Numbered from the stretch's first letter, positions 1-10,120 are shown. The stretch is 64,000 nucleotides of DNA from Plazaster borealis (GCA_021014325.1 CM037462.1:8476501-8540500); one strand, 5' to 3'. The notes: generated by a model from the sequence alone, not told the origin. Numbers and translations are program-made.

Positions 1-1590
1 AAAGTTTTAATGGTACAGATTTGGTTTTCCAATAATTCAGTCAGATGCCCTAGTGCTTAAGGCAACTGTAGGTTTACATAGAGAAGTATTTTAGAGAAAT
101 AAGAATGTTCTGCACAATGTTTAAAGAAATTCAATTTTTCTACATTTTCACTGTGAATTTGATGTTTCCCAGGAAGATGAGGCCCTACCGGTTGTAAAAC
201 TTATTATATTCCAATTTAGACATACGGTAATCCCAAGTTTACCTTTGAAAACAAACTTACGGTACATTTGAAAGAATCCAATTCTATTGTGACAGTTTCT
301 GTATTATTGGTTGGTGCTCATTCACAAACTGCTTTTTTTGTTTTTTAGATTTGAAAGTTACAATAACCACTTTTATGTGTGTATAGGGAAGAGTGAAATC
401 ATACATAGCCATGTGCAAGCAAACCATGAGATGAGACCTAGTGTGAAAACCCCCAACCCATTTTAATGGTATTCGATATGTGCATCATATAGAAAGTATT
501 TAAAGGACACGCAAAGAAAATAGTAGGACCGGAACGCACTAAAAGTGTTCAAAAGGCTAAAGGTTTTGTCATGAAGCTTCTCCTCGTGTCGAGTGAGAAT
601 CATGTATTGAAAAGCAAGCTTTAAAAACGTATGAGGCGTCATGTACAGTTCTTTTTAGAAGGGGTGGGGAAAACGGTTAAGGGAAAACCCACAAGAAGAA
701 CAGGTGTAGGTGGGGAAATTGAAACTATCAGAGTCTATTAGTAGGATAATACAGTGATTAAGTTCGCTTTTCTGAGAGTCCATGGCTTCACAACCACAAT
801 AAATGAAATTAAATAAAATGACATGAAATAATTCACAAAATAAAGTGGTCACGTTTTTGATAAAAGTTTACTATTGATTGGGGTTTTATGTGTCATTTCG
901 GTGTGTCACAAACACTATTCTCGCCAAGAAAGTAATCCCTCAAGGTGATTGGTACTGATATTAGGTTAAATATAAAATAAGCTCAAAATGTGCAAGAAAG
1001 TTGTTATACTAATTTTTTTCATTTCATTTTACCAGTTATGTTTCACACCTTTATAATAAGGTTGATTTCAATGAGGTTGTCAGGGGACAAAATGTGAACA
1101 TTTCACCAAAATAATGACTCCAATAATCATATAATCATAACATCTTAACCATTTAATTATATAATATACGTTTAACCGAAACCAGAACAAGAACATACCC
1201 AATCACAACAGGATTTTACAAGAACCGGTCCGAACAGGAAAAAGTGAAATTGAAAGGTCACAAATGGAGACTTTATAGGAAACTGACACTCATCTACCCA
1301 CGCACTGCGGATATATGAATCTCATATTACTTGACGTTATACACGTGTTCAGCTTCACGGTGGAACAATTCAAATACAAATTGTGCTACTTTGCCAACCT
1401 TGTGAATTGTTCTTTTGTTTTAAGTCCCAGCATTAGGCTATGTGAGACTTTTGAGACGATAGCGGGCGTCCCACTCACCGGTCCTTTTTTGTTATTGTTC
1501 TCATGGCTGCCATTGTGTTGTTTTAAGAGCGTCCTGTTCCCTAGGGGTGCAATCCCCCCCCCCCCAAAAAAATATATATATGGTCCATTA
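1..1590. other. No gene recognised
   Basis: AT-rich non-coding sequence. No ORF longer than about 95 codons and no recognisable protein similarity. A C-run followed by an AT microsatellite at 1553-1610 borders the SINE array on its left. Confidence 0.6.
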
Positions 1591-1770
1591 CTTGATATAT
1601 GATATATATAAAAAAAGTCGCATCCCCTTAAGGTGATCCCCGGCTGCCGCTTCCCAGGTTGTATCGTATGGGTGTGATCCCTGGCTACACGGCAGTTTGC
1701 GGTTGAATGGCTTTCTGACTAGCACCCCCTGAACAAAGATATTGACAAAATAGGGAGACCGCCAACATAG

Positions 1771-1843
1771 GGCTAGATAGCTCAGTTGGTAGAGCGCCGG
1801 CACGTTAAACCGGAGGTCGTTGGTTCAAATCCCACTCTAGTCA
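1771..1843 (+). tRNA. tRNA-like SINE module 1 (anticodon position GTT)
   Basis: 73 nt fold as a cloverleaf: 7-bp acceptor stem, 4-bp D stem, anticodon stem with one C-A mismatch, T stem with one mismatch. Anticodon position reads GTT (Asn), but position 33 is C instead of the invariant U and the T stem is imperfect. It is best read as the pol III promoter part of a SINE and probably not a working tRNA. Confidence 0.45.
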
Positions 1844-2084
1844 ATTTTTCTTTGTTCAACCCAAAATCATTTAATATTTACCCAGTCAGTTTCCCTTGTG
1901 GTCCATTACTTGAATTATATGATATATAAAAAAGTCGCATCCCCTTAAGGTGATCCCCGGCTGCCGCTTCCCAGGTTGTATCGTATGGGTGTGATCCCTG
2001 GCTACACGGCAGTTTGCGGTTGAATGGCTTTCTGACTGGCACCCCGAACAAAGATATTGACAAAATAGGAGACCGCCAACATAG

Positions 2085-2157
2085 GGCTAGATAGCTCAGT
2101 TGGTAGAGCGCCGGCACGTTAAACCGGAGGTCGTTGGTTCAAATCCCACTCTAGTCA
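2085..2157 (+). tRNA. tRNA-like SINE module 2
   Basis: Same 73-nt tRNA-like sequence as the module at 1771, with the same C33 and T-stem defects. It is the internal promoter part of SINE unit 2. Confidence 0.45.
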
Positions 2158-2402
2158 ATTTTTCTTTGTTCAACCCAAAATCATTTAATATTTACCCAGT
2201 CAGTTTCCCTTGTGGTCCATTACTTGAATTATATGATATATAAGAGTGAAGTCGCATCCCCTTAAGGTGATCCCCGGCTGCCGCTTCCCAGGTTGTATCG
2301 TATGGGTGTGATCCCTGGCTACACGGCAGTTTGCGGTTGAATGGCTTTCTGACTGGCATCCCCGAACAAAGATATTGACAAAATAGGAGACCGCCAACAT
2401 AG

Positions 2403-2475
2403 GGCTAGATAGCTCAGTTGGTAGAGCGCCGGCACGTTAAACCGGAGGTCGTTGGTTCAAATCCCACTCTAGTCA
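2403..2475 (+). tRNA. tRNA-like SINE module 3
   Basis: Same 73-nt tRNA-like sequence as module 1, in SINE unit 3. Confidence 0.45.
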
Positions 2476-2719
2476 ATTTTTCTTTGTTCAACCCAAAATC
2501 ATTTAATATTTACCCAGTCAGTTTCCCTTGTGGTCCATTACTTGAATTATATGATATATAAAAAAGTCGCATCCCCTTAAGGTGATCCCCGGCTGCCGCT
2601 TCCCAGGTTGTATCGTATGGGTGTGATCCCTGGCTACACGGCAGTTTGCGGTTGAATGGCTTTCTGACTGGCACCCCCCGAACAAAGATATTGACAAAAT
2701 AGGGAGACCGCCAACATAG

Positions 2720-2792
2720 GGCTAGATAGCTCAGTTGGTAGAGCGCCGGCACGTTAAACCGGAGGTCGTTGGTTCAAATCCCACTCTAGTCA
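2720..2792 (+). tRNA. tRNA-like SINE module 4
   Basis: Same 73-nt tRNA-like sequence as module 1, in the last unit of the array. Confidence 0.45.
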
Positions 2793-2818
2793 ATTTTTCT
2801 TTGTTCAACCCAAAATCA

Positions 2819-3500
2819 TTATATATATATATATATATATCAATGTGCAAAATGCTAAATATTCAAAAATACTTAGAAGTCTCACAGCTTTTTACGGTAA
2901 AGGGAAAATTATAAATTGACTCTTGAACTTTTATTTTCTGCTCAATTTGATATGGGGAGTCCCTGGGCCCGTCAAGTTATTCCCTCCAAATAAAAACACC
3001 CCGATACCAGTGTAATTTTTCCAAACGTCCGAGCATCAATCTTGAAAAATCCCTACCTCTCAGCAAATAGGACCATTTTTTAGGGCCTATGTCCCCCAAA
3101 ATACATCCAGTTGGAAGTCAACAACCCCACGTCACAATTGGCCAAACGTTGTTTTTTTTTTTACACTGAAACCCTTTTTGGGACTCTCAAATCTGTCTAT
3201 ATAGAATATTTTGAGGGCCTACACAAAATTAATGAGCTCGACGCTCTGTTTTCACCTTATTTAGTGGGGTGCACCCTAGTGTAGTAAATTATTACAGGTA
3301 TATTATTTAATTCTTAATAGTTTGGTTATTTTGTTGATGATCTTCCTAACAAGGGGATTGAAACACAAAGCAGGCAACAGCCAATTTCTCCCATACAAAA
3401 AGTTGGTTTAACGTCTATGATTATGAATTGCATAAATCAAGAAGTTGTAATTCAGTCACTAAACGACAATACTCATTGTAGTCAATGTGAAATCAGCGGT
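2819..3500. other. AT microsatellite, then no gene
   Basis: An (AT)n run at 2819-2840 is followed by non-coding sequence with a T-run near 3150. No coding signal seen. Confidence 0.55.
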
Positions 3501-3574
3501 TATAGCTTGGCCGGATTCGAACCCACGACCTTGTGTTGCAAGTCGTGCAGTCTAACCACTTGACCACAGAGTTG
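3501..3574 (-). tRNA. tRNA-like fragment, second SINE family
   Basis: On the minus strand an A-box-like TGGTCAAGTGGTTA is followed by a perfect B box GGTTCGAATCC at usual tRNA spacing. The anticodon loop reads CTTGCAA. The stems are imperfect, so this is more likely a SINE head or tRNA pseudogene than a working tRNA. Confidence 0.4.
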
Positions 3575-4313
3575 TAAATGTAACGAAAGGATAGTTTCTT
3601 CATTTTATTTTTTATTGTATCTACCTCGATGAGAGCATTTTAAAAATGATTGTTCTCATGACTGAACAATTCAACAGTTGTTATTGAAAAGCTAACGTCT
3701 TGTGAACGTGACCGTCACAATACTAATGTCTTGAGAAGTAATTCTGTCAGGGCTACCGAGAAAATTGTGAGAGAAAATGGTTCCCAATAAAAATAGTTGC
3801 ATTATATATTTTTACTACTTGAATTTGAAATAGTGCTGTGTAAACAAACCTCTTTGTAAATATGGCAAACAAAATGATTACTGTGTTCCGTATGACTGAT
3901 TATCATCGGTCCAATTCCAGAATTTGAAATAGTTTTGTGTACAAAATAGCAAACATGTTAAAAACAATTTGTTTGCACACTATGTTTACTGTTTCCGTAG
4001 GCCCTATGCCTGATTGTTGCATTGTGCCTTGAACCTATGTTTTGTCGTACCACCAGTTGTTGTGACATGGCATTGCCATTGTTAGTAAACAAGTAGGCAC
4101 ACCTGTATTTGGATTCATTGTTGGTTGGTGTTTTGTTACAACTGAATAGTTGAAGCGAAGTATTGTGTGTGGGTGGGCATGTTTGTATGGGGTGATGTCT
4201 CAACAAAACCCACTATTTTCTAAACAGAAAATGAATAAATATGTAGAAACACATAAATAAATCCTTGTGACATATTTCTTTCACTGAGTTACGCCTTTCA
4301 TAGCTTGCTATAA
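3575..4313. other. Left flank of the Polinton, no gene
   Basis: AT-rich flank with no coding signal. It ends in the AAAGC target copy at 4314-4318. Confidence 0.55.
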
Positions 4314-4318
4314 AAAGC
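4314..4318. repeat. Target site duplication, left copy (AAAGC)
   Basis: AAAGC directly precedes the left terminal repeat and recurs at 19784-19788 directly after the right one. Six bases (AAAGCA) match if one terminal A is assigned to the target instead of the element. A 5-6 bp duplication fits Polinton integration. Confidence 0.8.
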
Positions 4319-4588
4319 AGTAGTAGGAACAATGGGGGTTCTGGACCACCTTGCTTTGGGGTATACACAAATAGAGCACATGGGGTTTGCTCCCAGCTTT
4401 ATTGATAGGGCTCGCCCCGCTCTCTTAGCGGGCTGCTGGTTCTAGACCACTTTTGGGTTGGGGTATATATACAAATAGAGCACATGGGGTTCTACTAAAT
4501 TTTCTTATACGAAAATTAGGTTTTAATAGGGCTCGCCCCGCTCTCTTGGCGGGCACGACCCACAGCCAGCAACTCCCAACCTTAACGC
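4319..4588 (+). repeat. Polinton left terminal inverted repeat
   Basis: Starts AGTAGTAGGAACAATGG and matches, in inverse orientation, 19514-19783. It is built from two tandem diverged copies of about 117 bp (about 4319-4436 and 4437-4555), each containing AATAGAGCACATGGGGT and CTCGCCCCGCTCTCTT. Short open frames inside the repeat (for example 4453-4647) occur at both ends and look like by-products. Confidence 0.9.
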
Positions 4589-4636
4589 CTCATTTGGTAT
4601 ATACAATTAGACATATATACCGCACCTGTATACACG

Positions 4637-4837
4637 ATGGAGTGTGATAAGTGCCACCGATTTTTTAAGAGGTACTACAACCTGAAGAGACACCTGGAGA
4701 ACCGTAAGACACCTTGCTTACAAGAACCCCGGCAATACATATGTGTGGATTGTGGTGGGGAGCTGAGCTGCAGCTTCTCCTTGTGGAGGCACAAAAAGAT
4801 TTGCCCGGCACAGCGCAGAACAAAGGCTGTGATATAA
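4637..4837 (+). CDS. Small two-finger zinc protein of the Polinton
   Basis: 66 residues with two zinc-binding modules: C3-x2-C6 with H19 and C27, then C36-x2-C39 with H52 and C56, in classical-finger-like spacing. The C-terminus is basic. It probably binds nucleic acid; its role in the element is not known to me. It starts just inside the left terminal repeat, and its stop codon overlaps the first of the element's short palindromes (4836-4855). It could be a transcription regulator of the element. Confidence 0.6.
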   Translation: MECDKCHRFFKRYYNLKRHLENRKTPCLQEPRQYICVDCGGELSCSFSLWRHKKICPAQRRTKAVI

Positions 4838-4855
4838 CTTTCGTCTACAAAAGTT
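4836..4855. repeat. Short palindrome, imperfect (CG/CA subtype)
   Basis: Inverted repeat of the Polinton palindrome family, with one arm of the TTTCGT type and one of the ACAAAA type. It overlaps the stop of the zinc-finger gene and lies between that gene and the convergent Cys-rich gene. Confidence 0.7.
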
Positions 4856-4864
4856 GAACACGAG

Positions 4865-5251
4865 CTAAGAGCTGTGACAACACCAACGAAAACTGTTGTT
4901 TAGCTTTTTTTCTTGAGATAAGTACCTATGTCTTATTTTATCTCGGCCACAGTTTCGACATAGCTGTATTTCACTCTGAACCCCAGTACCACAAGATTTA
5001 CAGGGTATTGAAATCTTTCTGCCTTTACGGATCTTTACTAAGTGGTACTTACAATATTTACCGCAGCAGCTCCTATTACAAAGATCAACTTCACCAACTT
5101 TAACCCAAGCACAAACATTGTGTCCTTTCATTTCGCAGATTGAATATCTTAGGTATACATTTATGTCTAAATGGTTTTTTATCATTAGGGGAATCCCCAA
5201 TTTATTGCGCAATGTGCATGGGAAATTCCCTAAGTTTTGTAAAATGAACAC
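4865..5251 (-). CDS. Cys-rich putative zinc-binding protein
   Basis: Up to 128 codons. The conserved-looking part starts at an internal Met (about 5131) giving 88 residues. It has paired cysteines: CNRSCCGKYCKYH, then PCKSCG and LCRNCG. The pattern resembles small Cys/His-rich proteins I associate with other animal Polintons, but I cannot name a function. Transcribed divergently from the polymerase. An overlapping plus-strand frame at 5118-5408 has no such pattern and is treated as a shadow. Confidence 0.55.
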   Translation of the reverse strand: MFILQNLGNFPCTLRNKLGIPLMIKNHLDINVYLRYSICEMKGHNVCAWVKVGEVDLCNRSCCGKYCKYHLVKIRKGRKISIPCKSCGTGVQSEIQLCRNCGRDKIRHRYLSQEKKLNNSFRWCCHSS

Positions 5252-5382
5252 TTCAATTAGAGATATGTGTGTTGTAGGTTATGCTATCACCAGCAAACCT
5301 CATGCCCTCTACTGTTGGGTTTTGTGTGTTAATGACTCTCTATTAGAGAAATACGTCGTAGCTTATACTGTAACCAATATAA

Positions 5383-8300
5383 ATGACGAGTACTTCAAAA
5401 ACGTTTAGAACGGTACAAGACTACCAAAATGAGATTCTAGAGCAGTTTGAATATAAAGAGACGGATGAGCTAGTCTTTAGGCAGACCCCACGGGTGATCG
5501 GGAAATATCTGCGGGGTTGGCAGATGGTTGTGCCCAAAGGGCATCTCCTTAGCGCAGACCCCAGAGCCTTTCTGGACGACGTGCGCTCTCAGATTTACCA
5601 AAAACTTGAGGAAGAGCTTAAAGCTTTTAACGGTATTAAGTTTCAGCTGGCTCTCAAGCTTCAACTTCGGAAAGACAACCCTGATGAGAGTGAAGAATAC
5701 ACAGATCCCGTGCTCCGCCACAAAAAAGAGTCTGTTTTGCAGGCTAACGATATTAATGATGCACTAGACAGGGCCTTTCCCCGCATCCAGGAGACGCTTG
5801 AAAAATTTACTCAAAGAGGCTCGGGGTGGACGGTTGACCACGTAGAGATGCTGTGGCTTGACATTGCTCGGTACCAGCCCTTGAGAGGCGGCTCATACAT
5901 TCCACTACCCGCAGCGGTGAAAAGCAAGAAGGCGGTCATCAACGTGAAGAACAATGATGATCACTGCCTGAGATGGTCCTTACGGTCTGCTCTCTTCCCC
6001 GCCAGAGCCCACACGGATAGGCCTTCCCAATATCCCACTGATGATGGCCTAGACTTCACGGGGATCGAGGCTCCCACTCCCTACTCTCAGATCCTGAAGG
6101 TTGAAAAACAAAACAACCTAGCTATCAACATATTTGGCTGGGATAAGGGTGTTATCGTTCACGGGCTAAGCAAAAAGCCCATGGACATGCCCAGGATTAA
6201 CCTCTTGCTGATCGAGAAGGCAGGCAAGTTTCACTACACCTGGGTCAAAAACCTAAACCGTCTTCTCTACCAAGAAAACAAGCACCGGGAGCGTACGCAC
6301 TTTTGTGAGAGATGTCTCCATGGGTACTCGAGAGAAGACCTCCTAGAAGCTCACAAGCCTGAATGTTGTGGGATCGGTCAGACGGCGGTGAGGGTAGAGA
6401 TGCCAGAAGAGGGAAAAAATAAGCTGACATTTCAAAACCACCACAAGCAGTTTCCCGCCCCTTTCATCATCTACGCCGACCTTGAGGCTCTAACTACAAA
6501 GGTAGAGGGGCCCGAGCTGGACCCCACGAAGAGCAACACTCGGAAGACGCAGCACCACGAGACTTGTGGCTATTGCTATGTAGTCGTTCGCTGCGATGGA
6601 CGGACAAAAACACCTGTAGAATACCGTGGACACGACGCGGCGGAGCACTTCTTAAAAGCGATCCAGTATGAGGAGCGAAAGATCAAGGAGGTGCTAGCCA
6701 ACCCTAAAGCAATGAAGATGACCGCTAATGACCGGCGAGCCTTTAAGGCAGCCACCACCTGCCACGTGTGTGAGAAGCCACTTGAGGGAGATACTGTCCG
6801 CGACCACTGTCATATCACTGGAAAATTCAGAGGTGCTGCACACAACGCTTGCAACTTGAAGCTGCGCCTGAGCCCTAAAACCACAACCATACCTGTGGTC
6901 TTCCACAATTTGCGGGGCTACGATTCTCACCTCCTGATGCAGGCTATTTCCAAGGTAGAGGGTAAGATTTCTTGCATCCCGAACAACACCGAGAAATACA
7001 TTAGCTTCTCCCTCGGTCAGCTCCGATTTATCGACAGCGTCCAGTTCTTGCCGTCCTCTCTTGACGAGTTAGTAGCAGCCAACCTGCCCGAGGCTTTCCA
7101 AATAACGGGCCAGTACGAGCCATGTAAAGAAAGGCGCAATCTTTTGTTGCGCAAGGGCGTCTACCCGTACGAGTACATGGACTCTTGGGAAAGGTTTGCA
7201 GAGCCAGGTCTCCCTCCGAAGGAAGCCTTCTACAGCAAGCTGAAAGACGAGTACATTAGCGAGGCCGACTACGTTCATGCACAAAAGGTGTGGGAGACCT
7301 TTAGATGCCACACTATGGGAGACTACCACGACCTCTACAACCGCACAGATGTGCTCCTTTTGGCAGATGTCTTCGAGACTTTCCGGAAGACCTGCATGCG
7401 GCAGTACGGCTTGGACCCCGCACATTACTACACCAGTCCTGGCCTCTCTTGGGACGCGTTGCTCAAAAAGACGGGTGTAGAACTCAAACTGCTCACAGAC
7501 TATGACCAGCACCTTTTCATCGAGAAGGGGATGCGAGGTGGTATCTCCATGGTATCTAAGCGCTTTGCGAGAGCTAACAACCCTTTGGTTAAGGGCTTTA
7601 ACCCCTCCGAGCCGAACAGGTACATTTCTTACCTGGATGCTAACAACCTATATGGGTGGGCAATGAGCCAGTCGCTGCCTACAGGCGGCTTTGAGTGGGT
7701 GGAGGAGCTGTTGTCTACAAAAGTTTTAACGGAGCATCCGGCAGACAGCCCAGAGGGCTACATCTTGGAGGTAGACTTAGAGTACCCTGTAGAGCTCCAC
7801 GACGCACACAACGCCTATCCGTTAGCGCCAGAGCGCATGGTCGTTCAGAGAGAGTGGATGTCCGAGTATCAGCACAACCTAATCTTTTGCAAGCAAAAGA
7901 TTATTTCTACAGAAAAGTTTTCAGGCAAAAGATTAGTTTCAACAGAGGTTGAAAAGCTGGTACCCAATCTCCGTGATAAAGAACGATATGTGCTACACTA
8001 TCGCAACCTACAGCTGTACCTCTCTCTCGGCATGCGCTTGAAGAAGATCCACCGGGCTCTTCGCTTTGAGCAGAGCCCTTGGATGGAACCCTACATCCGG
8101 ATGAACACGGAGCACCGGAAGGAGGCAACCAGCGACTTCGAAAAGAACCTCTACAAACTCATGAACAATAGTGTATTTGGGAAAACGATGGAGAACCTAC
8201 GCAAGCGGGTCGACGTTAAGCTGGTGCGCAGTGATGAAGAAGATAAGCTAAGGAGACTTATTGCCAGCCCGGCCTTTGCTCAGGCAAACATCTTTGATGA

Positions 8301-8841
8301 CAACCTCGCGGCGATCCAGGTTCATAAGAGCCGCCTGGTACTCAACCGGCCCGCCTACGTGGGTATGAGCATACTCGACCTTTCGAAGCACCTTATGTAC
8401 GACTTCTACTATAATCAGATAAAGGCTCGGTATGGTGATCGGTGTCAGCTCCTTTACACAGACACAGACTCTCTCCTCCTTGATATCCAAACCGAGGATG
8501 TGTACAAAGACATAGCCGAAGACCAGAACCTCTACGACACATCTGACTACCCCAAAGAGCACTACCTCCACAACACGGTAAACAAGAAGGTATTGGGAAA
8601 GATGAAGGACGAGTGCGCCGGGCGCCCCATCGCCGAGTATGTGGGGCTGCGGCCTAAGATGTACTCTATCTTCGAGGCTGGCGGGAATAACATCAAAAAA
8701 GCCAAAGGTGTGAAAAAGTCTGTTGTGAAGAAACAAATTCGACATGAGCAGTATAAAGAGGCTCTATCACAAAAAAGACCTTCCGCCACGGGATGGATGT
8801 GCTGCGTTCTGAGAGACATAGAATTTACGGTCAGCGTCTGA
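5383..8841 (+). CDS. Protein-primed DNA polymerase B, C-terminus frameshifted
   Basis: Replicative polymerase of the element, 1152 codons in the open frame. Visible in order: N-terminal domain of the Polinton type; Cys/His finger (C308, C311, H324, C328); 3'-5' exonuclease Exo I (D366, E368); HNH/endonuclease VII-like finger inserted in the exonuclease domain (C460, C463, D474-H-C-H, H487-N-x-C490); Exo II (N509 to H516); Exo III (Y652 to D656); palm motif A (D752 with NNLYG); motif B (NNSVFGK, 928-934); motif C (YTDTDS, 1025-1030). Residues about 834-855 between motifs A and B are encoded by short palindromes. The frame is lost in an A6 run at 8771-8776: the conserved C-terminal segment continues in another frame at 8793-8990, consistent with one lost base. 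All catalytic motifs lie before the break. Confidence 0.95.
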   Translation: MTSTSKTFRTVQDYQNEILEQFEYKETDELVFRQTPRVIGKYLRGWQMVVPKGHLLSADPRAFLDDVRSQIYQKLEEELKAFNGIKFQLALKLQLRKDNPDESEEYTDPVLRHKKESVLQANDINDALDRAFPRIQETLEKFTQRGSGWTVDHVEMLWLDIARYQPLRGGSYIPLPAAVKSKKAVINVKNNDDHCLRWSLRSALFPARAHTDRPSQYPTDDGLDFTGIEAPTPYSQILKVEKQNNLAINIFGWDKGVIVHGLSKKPMDMPRINLLLIEKAGKFHYTWVKNLNRLLYQENKHRERTHFCERCLHGYSREDLLEAHKPECCGIGQTAVRVEMPEEGKNKLTFQNHHKQFPAPFIIYADLEALTTKVEGPELDPTKSNTRKTQHHETCGYCYVVVRCDGRTKTPVEYRGHDAAEHFLKAIQYEERKIKEVLANPKAMKMTANDRRAFKAATTCHVCEKPLEGDTVRDHCHITGKFRGAAHNACNLKLRLSPKTTTIPVVFHNLRGYDSHLLMQAISKVEGKISCIPNNTEKYISFSLGQLRFIDSVQFLPSSLDELVAANLPEAFQITGQYEPCKERRNLLLRKGVYPYEYMDSWERFAEPGLPPKEAFYSKLKDEYISEADYVHAQKVWETFRCHTMGDYHDLYNRTDVLLLADVFETFRKTCMRQYGLDPAHYYTSPGLSWDALLKKTGVELKLLTDYDQHLFIEKGMRGGISMVSKRFARANNPLVKGFNPSEPNRYISYLDANNLYGWAMSQSLPTGGFEWVEELLSTKVLTEHPADSPEGYILEVDLEYPVELHDAHNAYPLAPERMVVQREWMSEYQHNLIFCKQKIISTEKFSGKRLVSTEVEKLVPNLRDKERYVLHYRNLQLYLSLGMRLKKIHRALRFEQSPWMEPYIRMNTEHRKEATSDFEKNLYKLMNNSVFGKTMENLRKRVDVKLVRSDEEDKLRRLIASPAFAQANIFDDNLAAIQVHKSRLVLNRPAYVGMSILDLSKHLMYDFYYNQIKARYGDRCQLLYTDTDSLLLDIQTEDVYKDIAEDQNLYDTSDYPKEHYLHNTVNKKVLGKMKDECAGRPIAEYVGLRPKMYSIFEAGGNNIKKAKGVKKSVVKKQIRHEQYKEALSQKRPSATGWMCCVLRDIEFTVSV
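7881..7942. repeat. Short palindromes inside the polymerase gene
   Basis: A perfect copy with arms AATCTTTTGC (7881-7902, spacer AA) is followed by diverged copies of the AGAAAAG and GCAAAAG types to about 7942. All are translated in frame without a stop, adding roughly 22 residues to the polymerase. A further half-site lies at about 7711-7727. Confidence 0.8.
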
Positions 8842-8990
8842 ACAAGGTATCACTCTCCCCCTTGGACACAAAGAGGTGGATAGCTGAAGACGGTGTCACC
8901 ACACTAGCCTATGGGCACAAAGATATTATGCCTAATCAAACTTTTCTACAGAAAAGTTTGCCTGCAAAAGATTATCTTTTGCCTGCATAA
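8793..8990 (+). CDS. Out-of-frame C-terminal segment of the polymerase
   Basis: This frame encodes the family's C-terminal stretch (for example DTKRWIAEDGVTTLAYGH) that should follow the main polymerase frame. It is not a separate gene. Its own tail, from about 8938, is translated from short palindromes, giving a LPAKD-type end. Confidence 0.8.
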   Translation: MDVLRSERHRIYGQRLNKVSLSPLDTKRWIAEDGVTTLAYGHKDIMPNQTFLQKSLPAKDYLLPA

Positions 8991-9087
8991 AAACTAATCT
9001 TTTGCCTGCAAAGATTATCTTTTGCTTGCAAAGATTAGTTTAGTTTATCAACGAGATTGTCGCCTAAACTTTCGTAGACGAAAGTTT
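8938..9087. repeat. Palindrome cluster between polymerase and integrase
   Basis: Perfect copies at 8938-8959 (arms AAACTTTTCT) and 9066-9087 (arms AAACTTTCGT), with several diverged TTTTGC/GCAAAAG copies between. The cluster fills the space between the convergent polymerase and integrase genes. Confidence 0.85.
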
Positions 9088-10092
9088 AAGCAAAAGTTTA
9101 ACAGGTGGCACCTGGGTGTTGGGAGGCACCACAAGTAGCTCTTCTCGTACAAACCCACGAGCTGGTACCCCACGATCTTTCATAAGATAATAAAGAACAG
9201 GCTCTCCGGGTTTAGTGACTGAACGCCCAAGCCGGTGCACCCGGAGGGACCATACTGGGTCAGTTGCGCGACGACGCCCACCTTCTAGCTCACCTGGCTG
9301 GTAGAGGTACCGAACGCCCACGCCCGAGGGGAGATTTTGCTCGTTGAGACCAACAGGGCGGTCTGCAATGGTAGAGGGCTTTTGTTTTACCGATTTTGCC
9401 TTGATGGCTTCTGAGGGCTTTTTTTCCGTCAATCTGGTAACCTCTGTGTTCAGAGCTAAGACAACGGCGGGAAGTCGTGCTACCCACTCAGTTGACCTCT
9501 CATCATCTGGGAGACGCAGCTCTACCGCATACTGATGCCCAAAGAGCTTTTCTGCTAGAGTTCGGTTGAATCTTTCCACGATGCCCTGCGCTCGATGCAA
9601 ATCTTTTTCACCCCGTCGGACTTTGACACCATGTTTCTCCAGAGTTTGGGATACGGAGCCCATAAACTCACGCCCAGGGTCAACCTGCAGCAGCTTCGGC
9701 CACTTCAAAGGTCCCCGCTTGTAAATGCGGGACAAAGCAGTAGCCACCTTGGTGGATTCCTTTGAAGTCAGTGGTTCAGCTTCTTTGTAGCGGCTGGCAA
9801 CATCAACCACAGTCAGGGCGTATTTGTAAATCTTTCGGCCCCTGGGCAGGCGATCGTGTGGAAGAAACAATAGGTCAGCTTGGTGGACTTCATTAGGCAC
9901 TGAAATATCAAATTTTGGGCGAGGCACATGGCGAGGGGATGGGAGATATATCTGCCATATAGCTTGTCTCTTGAGCCAATCTTTACTCACATCTTGAGTG
10001 ACTTTTGCAGCCTCGGCTAGTTTTTGTATGGCCGCAAGTCCCTTCCAGTATCCTTGGGGGCTGTAGTACAATGCAGACAGTTTAGTATCCAT
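9064..10092 (-). CDS. Polinton integrase (retroviral-type, DDE)
   Basis: 342 residues. Inserts element DNA into the host chromosome. The rve core shows HQADLLFLP (D73), LLQVDPGREF (D138) and GIVERFNRTL (E173), so a D,D(34)E arrangement. The C-terminal part (about 275-325) has the spacing and aromatic residues of the chromodomain-like tail usual in Polinton integrases. No N-terminal HHCC finger was recognised. The last residues (SSTKV) are translated from a short palindrome at 9066-9087. The gene is uninterrupted. It converges on the polymerase. Confidence 0.93.
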   Translation of the reverse strand: MDTKLSALYYSPQGYWKGLAAIQKLAEAAKVTQDVSKDWLKRQAIWQIYLPSPRHVPRPKFDISVPNEVHQADLLFLPHDRLPRGRKIYKYALTVVDVASRYKEAEPLTSKESTKVATALSRIYKRGPLKWPKLLQVDPGREFMGSVSQTLEKHGVKVRRGEKDLHRAQGIVERFNRTLAEKLFGHQYAVELRLPDDERSTEWVARLPAVVLALNTEVTRLTEKKPSEAIKAKSVKQKPSTIADRPVGLNEQNLPSGVGVRYLYQPGELEGGRRRATDPVWSLRVHRLGRSVTKPGEPVLYYLMKDRGVPARGFVREELLVVPPNTQVPPVKLLLKLSSTKV

Positions 10093-10120
10093 ATAAGTTT
10101 ACGCCTGCAAAAGTCTAACT

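Larger units (their letters stand above)
1591..2818 (+). repeat. Tandem array of four tRNA-derived SINE units
   Basis: Four nearly identical units of about 314-318 bp follow each other head to tail. Each has a unique head (starting near the GTCGCATCCCCTTAAGG motif), a tRNA-like module with A box TAGCTCAGTTGG and B box GGTTCAAATCC, a T-rich tail and a link containing CAGTTTCCCTTG. The tRNA modules begin at 1771, 2085, 2403 and 2720. The last unit runs into an AT microsatellite at 2819-2840. Single copies recur at about 26160-26787 (interrupted) and about 42590-42900 (minus strand), so this is a dispersed family that has expanded locally. SINEs normally occur singly, so a regular head-to-tail array suggests unequal crossing-over after insertion. 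Confidence 0.85.

Noticed and set aside
1588..2752. Repeated minus-strand frames of 66-80 codons
   Set aside because: They are translations of the SINE units, not genes.
4453..4647. 64-codon frame at the left end of the Polinton, with a relative at 19473-19715
   Set aside because: It lies in the terminal repeat and is seen at both ends only because the ends are copies; no domain or codon signal.
8766..8800. Programmed -1 ribosomal frameshift at the polymerase A6 run
   Set aside because: The run is not in the frame needed for a canonical slippery heptamer, and the ATPase shows a similar single-base break in another A-rich stretch, so deletion or sequencing error is simpler.
7069..8819. Long minus-strand frames opposite the polymerase
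   Set aside because: Shadows of a GC-rich coding region; no domain similarity.
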